The notes below the pieces were generated by a model. It was given only the letters and a program-made list of their open reading frames with translations. It was not told where the DNA came from and searched no databases. The position numbers and the translations under genes are program-made. A DNA stretch of 64,000 nt from Actinophytocola sp035634895 (GTDB lineage: Bacteria; Actinomycetota; Actinomycetes; Mycobacteriales; Pseudonocardiaceae), in assembly GCF_035634895.1 (NCBI RefSeq), contig NZ_DASQCC010000095.1, forward strand, positions 1-64,000. Reading direction: 5' to 3'. Position 1 is the first letter of the stretch. Each line of letters opens with the position of its first letter. Shown here piece by piece: positions 49,669 to 57,558 of the stretch.

Positions 49669-50148
49669 ATGACCATGTTCACCCCGGAACCGATGCGGTC
49701 GGCGCTGCCGGACTACCTCCGTGCGCCGCATCCCGGCACGTCCGACGGCTACGTCGTGCTGCCGAAGTCCCTGATGGGGGCCATGCCGCTGGCGTGGCAG
49801 AACGCGCTGCACCAGATCCTGGCGGAGTTCCACCAGACGTTCGCCCACCTCGACTGGCCGGAGTACCGGGTCGTGCCCTCCCGCAGGGAGAAGCTCGTCA
49901 ACCTGGACGAGGACCAGCTGGCAGAGGCCGGCTACCTGGTCGAGATCGACGTGGACGGCGAGCTGGTCTACCGGGAGCGCACCGGCCGGCGCATCGACAA
50001 CCCGGAGGAGACCGAGGTCCTGGTGTCGGTGCTGGACCCGATCCCGGGGGAGTACCGCAACGCCAACCAGGACACCCCGCCACGCGGCTTCCCGGCGCCA
50101 CCGGCCACCGCGCAGGCGCCGTGGCCGCGACCGACCTCACCGGCCTGA
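49669..50148 (+). CDS. unknown soluble protein at the end of the secretion cluster
   Basis: A 159-residue cytosolic-type protein with no membrane helix: SDGYVVLPKSLMGAMPLAWQNALHQILAEFHQTFAHLDWPEYRVVPSRREKLVNLDEDQLAEAG..., an acidic strand-rich middle (LVEIDVDGELVYRERTGRR, EETEVLVSVLDPIPG) and a Pro/Ala-rich tail. I do not recognise the family. It starts 17 bases after the hydrolase gene with GAGGGG upstream and shares its strand and codon use, so it is probably part of the operon and a candidate cytosolic partner or adaptor of the ATPase. A long reverse-strand ORF over its start is a shadow. Confidence 0.65.
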   Translation: MTMFTPEPMRSALPDYLRAPHPGTSDGYVVLPKSLMGAMPLAWQNALHQILAEFHQTFAHLDWPEYRVVPSRREKLVNLDEDQLAEAGYLVEIDVDGELVYRERTGRRIDNPEETEVLVSVLDPIPGEYRNANQDTPPRGFPAPPATAQAPWPRPTSPA

Positions 50149-50204
50149 GAACGACGCGATTCTTCGTCGTGCCACGGAGCCTTCCTCCGCCGTAGGCTCA
50201 TTCC

Positions 50205-50399
50205 ATGGTCGACAACAACCCGGACCCCGGTTGGTACTACTGCACGAGGCACAACACCGTCGAGCACGGCGAGGTCTGCCCGGCCGTCGACCGGCTCGGC
50301 CCCTATCCGGACCGCGAGACCGCCTCCCGTGCCCTGGAGATCGCCAAGTCCCGTTCCGAGGCATGGGACAAGGCCAACAAGGAATGGGACGACGACTAG
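50205..50399 (+). CDS. small SPOR-like protein
   Basis: A 64-residue protein: PGWYYCTRHNTVEHGEVCPAVDRLGPYPDRETASRALEIAKSRSEAWDK. The YYC and VCP pair of Cys plus the GPYPDRETASRALEIA helix resemble small actinobacterial proteins annotated as SPOR-domain-like. It is soluble. ATG 50205 follows GTAGGCTCATTCC with no strong ribosome site, so it may have its own promoter in the 56-base gap. Relation to the secretion cluster is positional only. The 88 bases after it show no feature. Confidence 0.65.
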   Translation: MVDNNPDPGWYYCTRHNTVEHGEVCPAVDRLGPYPDRETASRALEIAKSRSEAWDKANKEWDDD

Positions 50400-50487
50400 C
50401 CAGCCGGCCTCGGGCTTCGCGGGGAAGTCCGCGCGTGACCAGCACTCAAGGCGCCGGGAAGGCGGAACCGTGGGCTAGTGTGCCCGC

Positions 50488-51909
50488 GTGGTAGTGCGTG
50501 CGAACAGCGAACGGATCGGCTTCACCAGGGTCCGGGACGAGTTCGCGCTGCCCACCGACTTCCCGCCGGCCGTCCTCGAGGAGGCCGAGCGTGCCGCCGG
50601 CGACCGGCGTGACGACGACCGCGAGGACGCCACCCACCTCCCGCTGGTCACGATCGACCCGCCCGGCGCCAGGGACCTCGACCAGGCCATGGCCGTCGAA
50701 CGTCGCGGCGCCGGGTTCCGCGTCCATTACGCCATCGCCGACCTCGGCGCGTTCGTCACCCCCGGCGGCGCGGTGGACCACGAGGTCCGCCGCCGCGGCC
50801 AGACGATCTACCTCCCGGACGGCAACGTCCCCCTCCACCCCACGGTTCTGAGCGAGGGCGCCGCCAGCCTCCTGCCCGGCCAGGTCGCGCCCGCCGCGCT
50901 CTGGACCCTCGACTGCGACGGCGATGGCGCCCTCGAACACGCCCACGTGCGCCGCGCGCTCGTCCGCTCCCAGGCCCGCTTCGACTACGACTCCGTCCAG
51001 GCCGCCTTCGCCCAGGACACCGCGCACCCCTCGATCAAGGAGCTGCCGGCCATCGGCCGCCTCCGCCGCGCGCTGGCAATCGAACGCGGCGCCGTCGAGC
51101 TCCAGTTACCGGACCAGGAGATCGCGCCGGACGGCACCGGCTGGCAGCTCGTCCTGCGCCCCCGCACCGACGTCGATGCGTGGAACGCCGAGATCTCCCT
51201 GCTCACCGGCATGGCCGCGGCCGAGCTGATGCTGACCGCGGGCGTCGGCATCCTGCGCACGCTGCCCGACCCGGAGAACGGTGCCGTCAAGTGGCTGCGC
51301 CGCTCCGCCCGCTCGCTCGGCATCACCTGGCCCAGGGCCATGGAGGCCGCCGAGTTGCTCGCCGGCCTCGACCCCGACCGGCCCGAGGCCCTCGCCCTCT
51401 ACATGGACGCCACCCGCCTCCTGCGCGGCGCGGGCTACACGGTGTTCGACGGCGCCGCGCCCGAGCGGACCACGCATGCCGGCATCGCGGCGCCGTACGC
51501 GCACGTCACCGCGCCGCTGCGCAGGCTCGTCGACCGGTTCGGCGCGGAGATCTGTCTCGCGGTCGTCGCGGATCGGCCCGTCCCGGACTGGGTGCGTGCG
51601 GCCCTGCCCGAGCTGCCCGACCTCATGGCCGGCTCCGACACGCTCGCCGCCCGCGTCGAGAAGGCCTGCCTCGACCAGACCGAGGCGTGGGTGCTGGCGG
51701 ACCGCATCGGGCAGGAGTTCGACGCGATCGTGCTGCGGTCGGAAGGCAGCTCGGCGGAGGTGTTCCTGCCCGATCCGCCGGTGATCGCGAAGTGTGCCGG
51801 TGGCAACCTTGCGGAAGGGGAGACGGTCCGCGTGCGTTTGACCCAGGTGGACGCGGACACTCGTAAGGTCGTCTTCGAGCCCGCGAAGCTGACACAGGAG
51901 GAACGTTGA
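50488..51909 (+). CDS. RNB-domain ribonuclease (RNase II/R family, minimal)
   Basis: A 473-residue exoribonuclease of the RNB type. The active-site signature is VTIDPPGARDLDQAMAVERRG (about 63-80, four Asp that hold two metals). FRVHYAIADLGAFVTPGG, GQTIYLPDGNVPLHP and SLLPGQ follow, and the RNB C-terminal block TTHAGIAAPYAHVTAPLRRLVDRFG is complete. It lacks the cold-shock and S1 domains of E. coli RNase II; the C-terminal 90 residues form only a degenerate OB-like part (VFLPDPPVIAKCAGGNLAEGETVRVRLTQVD). GTG start at 50488. Its stop overlaps the next start (TTGA). Confidence 0.9.
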   Translation: MVVRANSERIGFTRVRDEFALPTDFPPAVLEEAERAAGDRRDDDREDATHLPLVTIDPPGARDLDQAMAVERRGAGFRVHYAIADLGAFVTPGGAVDHEVRRRGQTIYLPDGNVPLHPTVLSEGAASLLPGQVAPAALWTLDCDGDGALEHAHVRRALVRSQARFDYDSVQAAFAQDTAHPSIKELPAIGRLRRALAIERGAVELQLPDQEIAPDGTGWQLVLRPRTDVDAWNAEISLLTGMAAAELMLTAGVGILRTLPDPENGAVKWLRRSARSLGITWPRAMEAAELLAGLDPDRPEALALYMDATRLLRGAGYTVFDGAAPERTTHAGIAAPYAHVTAPLRRLVDRFGAEICLAVVADRPVPDWVRAALPELPDLMAGSDTLAARVEKACLDQTEAWVLADRIGQEFDAIVLRSEGSSAEVFLPDPPVIAKCAGGNLAEGETVRVRLTQVDADTRKVVFEPAKLTQEER

Positions 51910-52553
51910 CGGACGTGACAGGCCTGACCGTGGGGGTGCTCGGGGGCACCGGCCCGCAGGGCAAGGGCCTCGCGCTGCGCTGGGCGAAGGCCGGCATCAA
52001 GGTGATCATCGGATCGCGCAGCGCCGAGCGGGCCGAGGCCACGGCGAGCGAGCTGGGCGTCACCGGCCTGGACAACGCGGGTACGGCCGCCGCCGCGGAC
52101 GTCGTGCTGGTCGCGGTGCCGTGGGAGGGCCACGGCGAACTGCTGACCTCGCTGCGTGAACAGCTGCGCGGCAAGATCGTGATCGACTGCGTGAACCCGC
52201 TCGGGTTCGACAAGCAGGGCCCGTTCGCGCTGCCCGTCGAGGAGGGGAGCGCGGCGCAACAGGCGGCGCGGCTGCTGCCGGAGTCCCGCGTGACGGCGGC
52301 GTTCCACCACGTCTCGGCCGTGCACCTCGTCGACCTGTCGATCCCCGAGATGGACACGGATGTACTGGTCCTCGGCGACGACCGCGACGCGACCGACCTG
52401 GTCCGTGCGCTGGCCGACGCGATTCCCGGCATGCGTGGCGTGTACGGCGGCCGGTTGCGCAACGCCCACCAGGTCGAGGCGTTCACCGCGAACCTGATCG
52501 CGATCAACCGGCGCTACAAGGCCCACGCCGGAATCCGTGTCACGGACGTCTAG
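51906..52553 (+). CDS. npdG: F420-dependent NADP oxidoreductase (NADPH:F420 reductase)
   Basis: A 215-residue Rossmann protein that transfers hydride between NADPH and coenzyme F420. LTVGVLGGTGPQGKGLALRWAKAG is the dinucleotide loop, VIIGSRSAERAE gives the NADP-selecting Ser/Arg, and VVLVAVPWEGHGELL, IVIDCVNPLGF and AAFHHVSAVHLVD match FNO/NpdG. F420 use fits an actinomycete. Start TTG 51906 overlapping the RNB stop. The stop codon TAG (52551-52553) is formed by the CTAG at the edge of a small mobile element inserted directly behind the gene. Confidence 0.9.
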   Translation: MTDVTGLTVGVLGGTGPQGKGLALRWAKAGIKVIIGSRSAERAEATASELGVTGLDNAGTAAAADVVLVAVPWEGHGELLTSLREQLRGKIVIDCVNPLGFDKQGPFALPVEEGSAAQQAARLLPESRVTAAFHHVSAVHLVDLSIPEMDTDVLVLGDDRDATDLVRALADAIPGMRGVYGGRLRNAHQVEAFTANLIAINRRYKAHAGIRVTDV

Positions 52554-52717
52554 TGTCCCGCGCCGGAGATGCGGTGATCAAGTCGGTGGATCCAGGTTTC
52601 TGCTGGCAAGGCGCCGGTTCGCCCTCGTACTGGGTCGTACTTGGGCGGACCGGCAACGCCGCCAGCGGGAAGCTGGGCCGCCGAATTAGCTGCCTGATTT
52701 CCGGCGCGGGACACTAG
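52550..52717. mobile_element. 168-base MITE-like element with 18-base perfect terminal inverted repeats
   Basis: The ends are CTAGTGTCCCGCGCCGGA (52550-52567) and its exact complement TCCGGCGCGGGACACTAG (52700-52717); after one mismatch two more bases agree. It contains no open frame. The outer CTAG on both sides may be a target duplication. It splits two genes that would otherwise meet as GTC-TAG-ATG, with the upstream stop and the downstream start both touching its edges. Confidence 0.82.
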
Positions 52718-53119
52718 ATGATCGCGCTGCCAGCGGGAGCCGAGCAGTGGACCGCCGCCGAGCGCGAGTTGGCGATCGCGGTGCTGTCCGGCGAGACGGT
52801 GGTGGTGAACGTGCGCAAGGGCGGGCCGCACCGGCGGCTGGTGCCGTGGCTGGTTGCCGAGGATCTGCTCACCTACGTCGGGCACGCCGGCAACCGGCAC
52901 GACTGGCCGGAGTCGCCGTTCGCGAACCCGTTCGTGAAGCAGGCCGGCACGGACCGCGCCGGCATGGTGTCCCGGTACCGGCAGCACCTACGGGAGCACC
53001 CGTCCCTGCTGCGGAGGATTCCCGCCGAGCTGGCCGGTCGCGCGCTGGGTTGCTGGTGTGCGCCGGCCGCCTGCCACGCCGACGTGCTGGCGGAGGAGGC
53101 ACGCCGTGCTGGTGGATGA
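52718..53119 (+). CDS. DUF4326-domain protein
   Basis: A 133-residue protein: after a 35-residue N-terminus, VNVRKGGPHRRLVPWLVAEDL and YVGHAGNRHDWPESPFANPFV, then YRQHLREHPSLLRRIPAELAGRALGCWCAPAACHADVLAEE, the CWCAP..CH.DVL signature of DUF4326, which may bind metal or nucleic acid. The ATG at 52718 immediately follows the MITE, so its present upstream sequence is element-derived, with no good ribosome site; before the insertion it was probably coupled to npdG. It overlaps the next gene by 14 bases. Confidence 0.8.
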   Translation: MIALPAGAEQWTAAERELAIAVLSGETVVVNVRKGGPHRRLVPWLVAEDLLTYVGHAGNRHDWPESPFANPFVKQAGTDRAGMVSRYRQHLREHPSLLRRIPAELAGRALGCWCAPAACHADVLAEEARRAGG

Positions 53120-53861
53120 CCTGGGCGAGCCCGTCACGTTGGCCGGCCCGCCGCGCCGGCTGGTGAGCCTGGTCCCGTCCCTGACGGACGCGATCGAGAC
53201 CACCCGCCCGGGGCTGCTCGTCGGCGCCACCGACTACTGCACGCACCCGCCGGACCTGGATGTGCCCCGGGTAGGTGGTTCGAAATACCCGACCGTGGAC
53301 GCGGTCCTCGACCTGCGCCCAGACCTGGTGGTCGCCAACGCCGAGGAGAACCGCCCGGAGGACGTGGCCCGCCTCCGTGCCAACGGCATACCCGTGTGGG
53401 TGACAACGGCCGCGGCGACGGTGCCGGAGGGCCTCGGCTCGGTACGCCGCCTGCTCACCCAGGGCCTGGACCTCCCCGAACCGTCGTGGCTGGTCGAGGC
53501 GGAAGACCTCTGGCGCACCTCGGCTCCCGTGTGGGCGACGGCGGTCATCCCGGTGTGGCGCCGCCCGTGGATCGTGGTCGGCAGGGACACCTTCGCGGGC
53601 GACGTGCTGCACCGCCTGGGCATCGCCAACGCGTACGCCTACCACGCCGACCGCTACCCGCGCCCACCCCTCGACGAGCTCAACGACAAGGGCGCCGACC
53701 TCGTCGTCCTCCCGGACGAGCCGTACGAGTTCACCGCCGCCGACGGCCCGGAGTCCTTCCCGGGGCTGCCGTACGCACTGGTCAACGGCCGCTTCCTGAC
53801 CTGGTGCGGCCCGTCGCTGGTCGAGGCGCACGCCTCGCTCACGGCCGGAACTCGTCCGTAG
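53106..53861 (+). CDS. BtuF-like helical-backbone metal/cobalamin receptor without signal peptide
   Basis: A 251-residue protein of the class III periplasmic-binding fold: RRLVSLVPSLTDAIETTRPGLLVGATDYCTHPPDL, VGGSKYPTVDAVLDLRPDLVVANAEENRPEDVARL and the central helix into IVVGRDTFAGDVLHRLGIANAYAYH. It resembles BtuF/cobalamin-binding proteins but has no export signal or lipobox, so it would stay in the cytosol, and no permease genes are near. GTG start at 53106, after GAGGAGGC, inside the end of the DUF4326 gene. Ligand unproven. The last 23 bases overlap the convergent pip gene. Confidence 0.8.
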   Translation: MLVDDLGEPVTLAGPPRRLVSLVPSLTDAIETTRPGLLVGATDYCTHPPDLDVPRVGGSKYPTVDAVLDLRPDLVVANAEENRPEDVARLRANGIPVWVTTAAATVPEGLGSVRRLLTQGLDLPEPSWLVEAEDLWRTSAPVWATAVIPVWRRPWIVVGRDTFAGDVLHRLGIANAYAYHADRYPRPPLDELNDKGADLVVLPDEPYEFTAADGPESFPGLPYALVNGRFLTWCGPSLVEAHASLTAGTRP

Positions 53862-54777
53862 CGTCCAGCAGGGCGGGCACCACGCCGTGGTCGGTGATCG
53901 CGTGCCCGGCCTTCGGCAGGATGTTCAGCGTCGAGTCCGGCCACGCCCGGTGCAGCTCCCAGGCGGTCACCGGCGGCGTGACGAGGTCGAACCGCCCCTG
54001 CACGATCCGCCCCGGAATCCCCGCCAGCTTCCCCGCGTCCCGGATCAGCTGGTCCTCCCCGAGCCACCCGTCGTGCGTGAAGTAGTGCAGCGCCAGCCGC
54101 GCGAACGCGATCGCGAACCTCGGCTCCCCGTAGCCCGCGGTCATGGCGGGCGTCGGGCTCATCGACACGACCGCCGCCTCCCAGCCACTCCACGCGGCCG
54201 CCGCCTCCGCCGCGCGCGCCGGGTCCCGCAACAACCGTTGGTACCCCTCGAGAATGTCCCCGTCCGGCACCAGCGACGTGAACGCCGCCCATTCCGCCGG
54301 GAACAACGCCCCCGCACCGCCCCGGTACAGCCAGTCCAGTTCCGACCGCCGGAGCAGGAACACACCCCGCAGGATGATCTCCGTCACCCGTTCGGGGTAT
54401 CTCTGCGCGTACGCCAGCGCCAGCGTCGCGCCCCACGACCCGCCGAACAGCTGCCACCGCTCGATCCCCAGGTGCTCCCGCAACGCCTCCATGTCCGTCA
54501 CGAGGTGCCACGTCGTGTTGTGCTCGTCCGGGTCCCTCGTCGCGACATGCGGTGTGCTGCGCCCGCACCCCCGCTGGTCGAACAGCACGATCCGGTACGC
54601 CGATGCGTCGAAGAACCGCCGCTGCAACGGTGAGGTGCCCGAACCCGGCCCGCCGTGCAGGAACACCACCGGCTTGCCGTCGGGACTGCCGCTGACCTCC
54701 CAGTACACCCGATGCCCGTCGCCCACGTCGAGCATGCCGGCGTCGTGCGTCTCGGTCGGCGGGTAGAGGAAGCGCAT
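53839..54777 (-). CDS. pip: prolyl aminopeptidase
   Basis: A 312-residue S33 peptidase that removes N-terminal proline. Signature order: YWEVSGSPDGKPVVFLHGGPGSG (HGGPG oxyanion loop), VLFDQRGCGRSTPH, LFGGSWGATLALAYAQRYP (nucleophile Ser in GGSWG), the Pip-specific LRGVFLLRRSELDW and WLYRGGAGALFPAEW, GRFDLVTP (Asp) and KAGHAITDHG (His). It is cytosolic with no signal peptide. ATG at 54777, only 23 bases from the divergent glutathione-transferase-like gene. Confidence 0.93.
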   Translation of the reverse strand: MRFLYPPTETHDAGMLDVGDGHRVYWEVSGSPDGKPVVFLHGGPGSGTSPLQRRFFDASAYRIVLFDQRGCGRSTPHVATRDPDEHNTTWHLVTDMEALREHLGIERWQLFGGSWGATLALAYAQRYPERVTEIILRGVFLLRRSELDWLYRGGAGALFPAEWAAFTSLVPDGDILEGYQRLLRDPARAAEAAAAWSGWEAAVVSMSPTPAMTAGYGEPRFAIAFARLALHYFTHDGWLGEDQLIRDAGKLAGIPGRIVQGRFDLVTPPVTAWELHRAWPDSTLNILPKAGHAITDHGVVPALLDATDEFRP

Positions 54778-54800
54778 GGCGGAAGCCTAGATTCGAAGGC

Positions 54801-55733
54801 ATGGCGACACTCCAGTTCGGCAAGGAAACGTCCAAGAGCGGCGAGTTCGTCCGGCAGACGAACCGCTTCACCAACCGCATCACCGCCGACGGCTCGTCGG
54901 GCTGGCAGGCGGAGCCCGGCAGGTACCGGCTGGTTGTCTGCCTCGCCTGTCCGTGGGCGCACCGGGCCCTGATCGTGCGTGGCCTGCTGGGCCTGGAGGA
55001 CGCCATCTCCCTCGCGGTGGTCGACCCGATCCGCGACGAGAAAGGCTGGCGCTTCACCCTCGACGACGGTGACCGCGACCCCGTGCTGGGCATCGAGTAC
55101 CTGTCCGAGGCGTACCTGAGGACCGACCCGACCTACGAGGGGCGCGTCACCGTCCCGTCGATCGTCGACGTGCCGACGGGCCAGGTGGTCACCAACGACT
55201 ACCCCCAGATCACCCTCGACTTCTCGACCGAGTGGCGCGAGTTCCACAAGCCCGGCGCGCCCGACCTGTACCCGGCGGCGCTGCGGGCCGAGATCGACGA
55301 GGTCATCGAGCCGATCTTCCGCAACGTCAACAACGGGGTCTACCGCTGCGGCTTCGCCGGCAGCCAGGAGGCGTACGAGGAGGCCTACGACGCGTTGTTC
55401 GCCGAGCTGGACCGCCTGTCGACGCGCCTGTCGAACCAGCGTTACCTGGTCGGCGACCAGCTCACCGAGGCCGACATCCGCCTGTTCACGACCCTCGTCC
55501 GGTTCGACGCCGTCTACCACAACCACTTCAAGTGCAACCGGAACAAGCTGGCGGAGATGCCGGTGCTGTGGGCGTACGCGCGGGACCTGTTCCAGACCCC
55601 GGGCTTCGGCGACACGGTCGACTTCGACCACATCAAGCGCCACTACTACGCCACGCACGACGTGATCAACCCGAGCCGCATCGTGCCGAAGGGTCCGCTC
55701 ACCGACTGGCAGGCACCCCACGGCCGCGGCTGA
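54801..55733 (+). CDS. glutathionyl-hydroquinone-reductase-like (xi-class GST) enzyme
   Basis: A 310-residue protein with the xi-class plan: N-terminal thioredoxin-like domain with LACPWAHRAL (catalytic Cys50), VVTNDYPQITLDF (binding Asn/Asp/Tyr), then an all-helical C-terminal domain (IFRNVNNGVYRCGFAGSQEAYEEAYDALF, LVGDQLTEADIRLFTTLVRFDAVYHNHFKCN, HYYATHDVINPSRIVPKGP). These enzymes reduce thiol conjugates of hydroquinones. Actinomycetes have mycothiol in place of glutathione, so the natural thiol is probably mycothiol; that is inference. ATG 54801, divergent from pip. Confidence 0.9.
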   Translation: MATLQFGKETSKSGEFVRQTNRFTNRITADGSSGWQAEPGRYRLVVCLACPWAHRALIVRGLLGLEDAISLAVVDPIRDEKGWRFTLDDGDRDPVLGIEYLSEAYLRTDPTYEGRVTVPSIVDVPTGQVVTNDYPQITLDFSTEWREFHKPGAPDLYPAALRAEIDEVIEPIFRNVNNGVYRCGFAGSQEAYEEAYDALFAELDRLSTRLSNQRYLVGDQLTEADIRLFTTLVRFDAVYHNHFKCNRNKLAEMPVLWAYARDLFQTPGFGDTVDFDHIKRHYYATHDVINPSRIVPKGPLTDWQAPHGRG

Positions 55734-55757
55734 ACCGCGTCGAGACGTTCCGGGGCG

Positions 55758-56378
55758 TCACAGCCCGAACGAGCCGTACGACACCGGGCCGGCGGATCGG
55801 TACACGCTCGCCGTGACACCGGCGGGGGTCGTCTCCGTCGACACCAACTCCAGACCCGCCGGTACGGTCCCGTCGGCGAACAGGCGCTTGCCCGTGCCCA
55901 GCAGCAACGGGTACACCATCAGCCGGTACTCGTCGACGAGACCGTGCCTGATCAGCGTCTGCGCGAGGTCGAGGCTGCCGATGACCTGCAGCTCGCCGAG
56001 GTCCTGTCGCTTGAGCCGCGCGATCGCCGCCGGCACGTCCCGGTCGAGCAGCGTCGAGTTCCGCCACGTCAGCGAGGTGGCCGTCCGGGACGCCACGAAC
56101 TTGGGCAGCGCGTTGAGGACCGCCGCGATCTCCGCGTGCTCGTGGTCGGCGGGGACACGCGGCCAGTGCCCGGCGAAGATGTCGTAGGTCTTCCTGCCCA
56201 GCAGCAGCCCGCCGGCCCGCCCCTGCCAGCGACCGACCAGTTCGCCCTGTTCGGCGGTGAAGTACGGCACCTGCCACCCGCCGTGCGGGAAACCCCCGGC
56301 GCGGTCCTCCTCCGGCTGGCCGGGCGCCTGCGCGACGCCGTCGAGGGTCAGGAACATGTTGATCGCGATAGTGCTCAC
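55758..56378 (-). CDS. dihydrofolate-reductase-like (RibD C-terminal domain) protein
   Basis: A 206-residue DHFR-like fold: INMFLTLDGVAQAPGQPEED, LLLGRKTYDIFAGHWPR (NADPH loop and helix), KFVASRTATSLTWRNSTLL, LQVIGSLDLAQTLIRHGLVDEYRLMVYPLLLGTGKRLF. This is the broad YyaP/RibD-C family; it is not a bona fide folate enzyme, and its substrate is unknown. ATG 56378. Convergent with the upstream transferase gene (24 bases between stops). Confidence 0.88.
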   Translation of the reverse strand: MSTIAINMFLTLDGVAQAPGQPEEDRAGGFPHGGWQVPYFTAEQGELVGRWQGRAGGLLLGRKTYDIFAGHWPRVPADHEHAEIAAVLNALPKFVASRTATSLTWRNSTLLDRDVPAAIARLKRQDLGELQVIGSLDLAQTLIRHGLVDEYRLMVYPLLLGTGKRLFADGTVPAGLELVSTETTPAGVTASVYRSAGPVSYGSFGL

Positions 56379-56455
56379 CGTGGTGTCTCCCGTGGGTTCG
56401 GCTTCCTGACCACGCGTCGAACCACTCGACCGCGGATCGACACGCTGACACGAAG

Positions 56456-56492
56456 AACCACCCGCGACCGTTCGTGCCGGTCGCGGGCGGTT
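56456..56492 (-). terminator. hairpin terminator after panB
   Basis: AACC-A-CCCGCGACCG (56456-56470) and CGGTCGCGGG-C-GGTT (56478-56492) form a stem of 14 pairs with one internal mismatch and a 7-base loop, 12 bases after the panB stop. On the transcript it ends with GGUUCUUCG, giving a short U-rich tail. Confidence 0.75.
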
Positions 56493-56504
56493 CCTGGTCG
56501 TGGA

Positions 56505-57374
56505 TCAGTGGAAGACGTGCTCGGGCGCCGGGAACTCCTTGTCCCGCACCTCGGCGGCGAACTGCTCGACGGCGCCCTTCATCACGCCGGCGAGGTCGGC
56601 GTAGCGCTTGACGAACCGCGGCGCCTTGCCACGGCGCAGGCCGAGCATGTCCTGCCAGACCAGCACCTGTGCGTCGCAGTCCGGACCGGCGCCGATGCCG
56701 ATGGTCGGGATGTCCAGCTCGTGGGTGACCCGCTTCGCGGCCTCGGCGGGCACCATCTCCATGACGACCGAGAACGCGCCGGCCGCCTGCAGGGCGAGCG
56801 CGTCCTCGACCAGGGCGTCGGCCGCGTCCCCGCGGCCCTGCACCCGGTAGCCGCCGAGGTTGTGCTCACTCTGTGGGGTGAACCCGATGTGGCCCATGAC
56901 CGGCACGCCGGCCGTGGTGATGGCCTTGACGTGTGGCGCGAACGCACGGCCGCCCTCGAGCTTGACGGCGTGCGCGCGGCCCTCCTTCATCATCCGGACG
57001 GCCGTGGCGAGTGCCTGCTCGGGTGACAGCTGGTAGGAGCCGAACGGAAGGTCCGCCACGACCAATGCCCGCTTCACCGAACGGGTGACCGCTCGTACGA
57101 GTGGAACCATCTCGTCGACCGTCACCGGCAGTGAGGTGTCATAGCCGTAGACGTTGTTGGACGCGGAGTCCCCGACGAGCAGCACGGGAATCCCGGCCTC
57201 GTCGAACAACTCGGCGGTGTACATGTCGTAGGCGGTGAGCATGGGCCACGGCTCACCGCGATGCTTGAGCTCCTGGAGGTGGTGGATGCGCACACGCTTG
57301 GCGGGCTTCTTCTCGCCCGCGCCGGCACCCGTGCCGTACGGCGCGGCCACCTCAGGATTCGATGCTGACGTCAT
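56505..57374 (-). CDS. panB: 3-methyl-2-oxobutanoate hydroxymethyltransferase (ketopantoate hydroxymethyltransferase)
   Basis: A 289-residue enzyme for the first committed step of pantothenate synthesis: it transfers a hydroxymethyl group from methylene-tetrahydrofolate to 2-oxoisovalerate. Motifs: MLTAYDMYTAELFDEAGIPVLLVGDSASNNVYGYDTSLPVTVDEMVP (Mg-binding Asp and substrate loop), VVADLPFGSYQLSPEQAL, VKLEGG (Lys), GVPVMGHIGFTPQSEHNLGGYRVQGR (Gly-His) and PTIGIGAGPDCDAQVLVWQDMLGL. Start ATG 57374 behind GGGAAGGA; the frame continues upstream to 57494 without support. A hairpin terminator follows. Corresponds to Rv2225. Confidence 0.95.
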   Translation of the reverse strand: MTSASNPEVAAPYGTGAGAGEKKPAKRVRIHHLQELKHRGEPWPMLTAYDMYTAELFDEAGIPVLLVGDSASNNVYGYDTSLPVTVDEMVPLVRAVTRSVKRALVVADLPFGSYQLSPEQALATAVRMMKEGRAHAVKLEGGRAFAPHVKAITTAGVPVMGHIGFTPQSEHNLGGYRVQGRGDAADALVEDALALQAAGAFSVVMEMVPAEAAKRVTHELDIPTIGIGAGPDCDAQVLVWQDMLGLRRGKAPRFVKRYADLAGVMKGAVEQFAAEVRDKEFPAPEHVFH

Positions 57375-57524
57375 TGTCGACCGTCCTTCCCTCGAAGCCC
57401 ACGTCTCGTGGGTCCCCGGGTGTTTCATGGATGGCTTACCAGCCCAATGTCGCACCTGAGCGGTAGACAAACACCCACCTGCGACGAGCTTCACACGCCC
57501 ACACGACCGCTTTGCCAGCGATAC

Positions 57525-57558
57525 TCGCGAGTCCCGCGTTCAGGTGCGGGACTCGCGG
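57525..57558 (-). terminator. palindrome related to the 22-base-unit repeats, terminator after nadE
   Basis: GCGAGTCCCGC (57527-57537) and GCGGGACTCGC (57546-57556) form a perfect 11-base stem, one more pair outside, with an 8-base loop that includes GTTCAGG. It is a single-unit version of the clusters at 14220 and 23578 and directly abuts the nadE stop. The rest of the interval to the panB start (57375-57524) contains only the panB leader. Confidence 0.75.

Noticed and set aside
42192..50148. Integrative conjugative element
   Set aside because: No integrase, relaxase, replication gene, att repeats or tRNA target seen around the cluster in this window.
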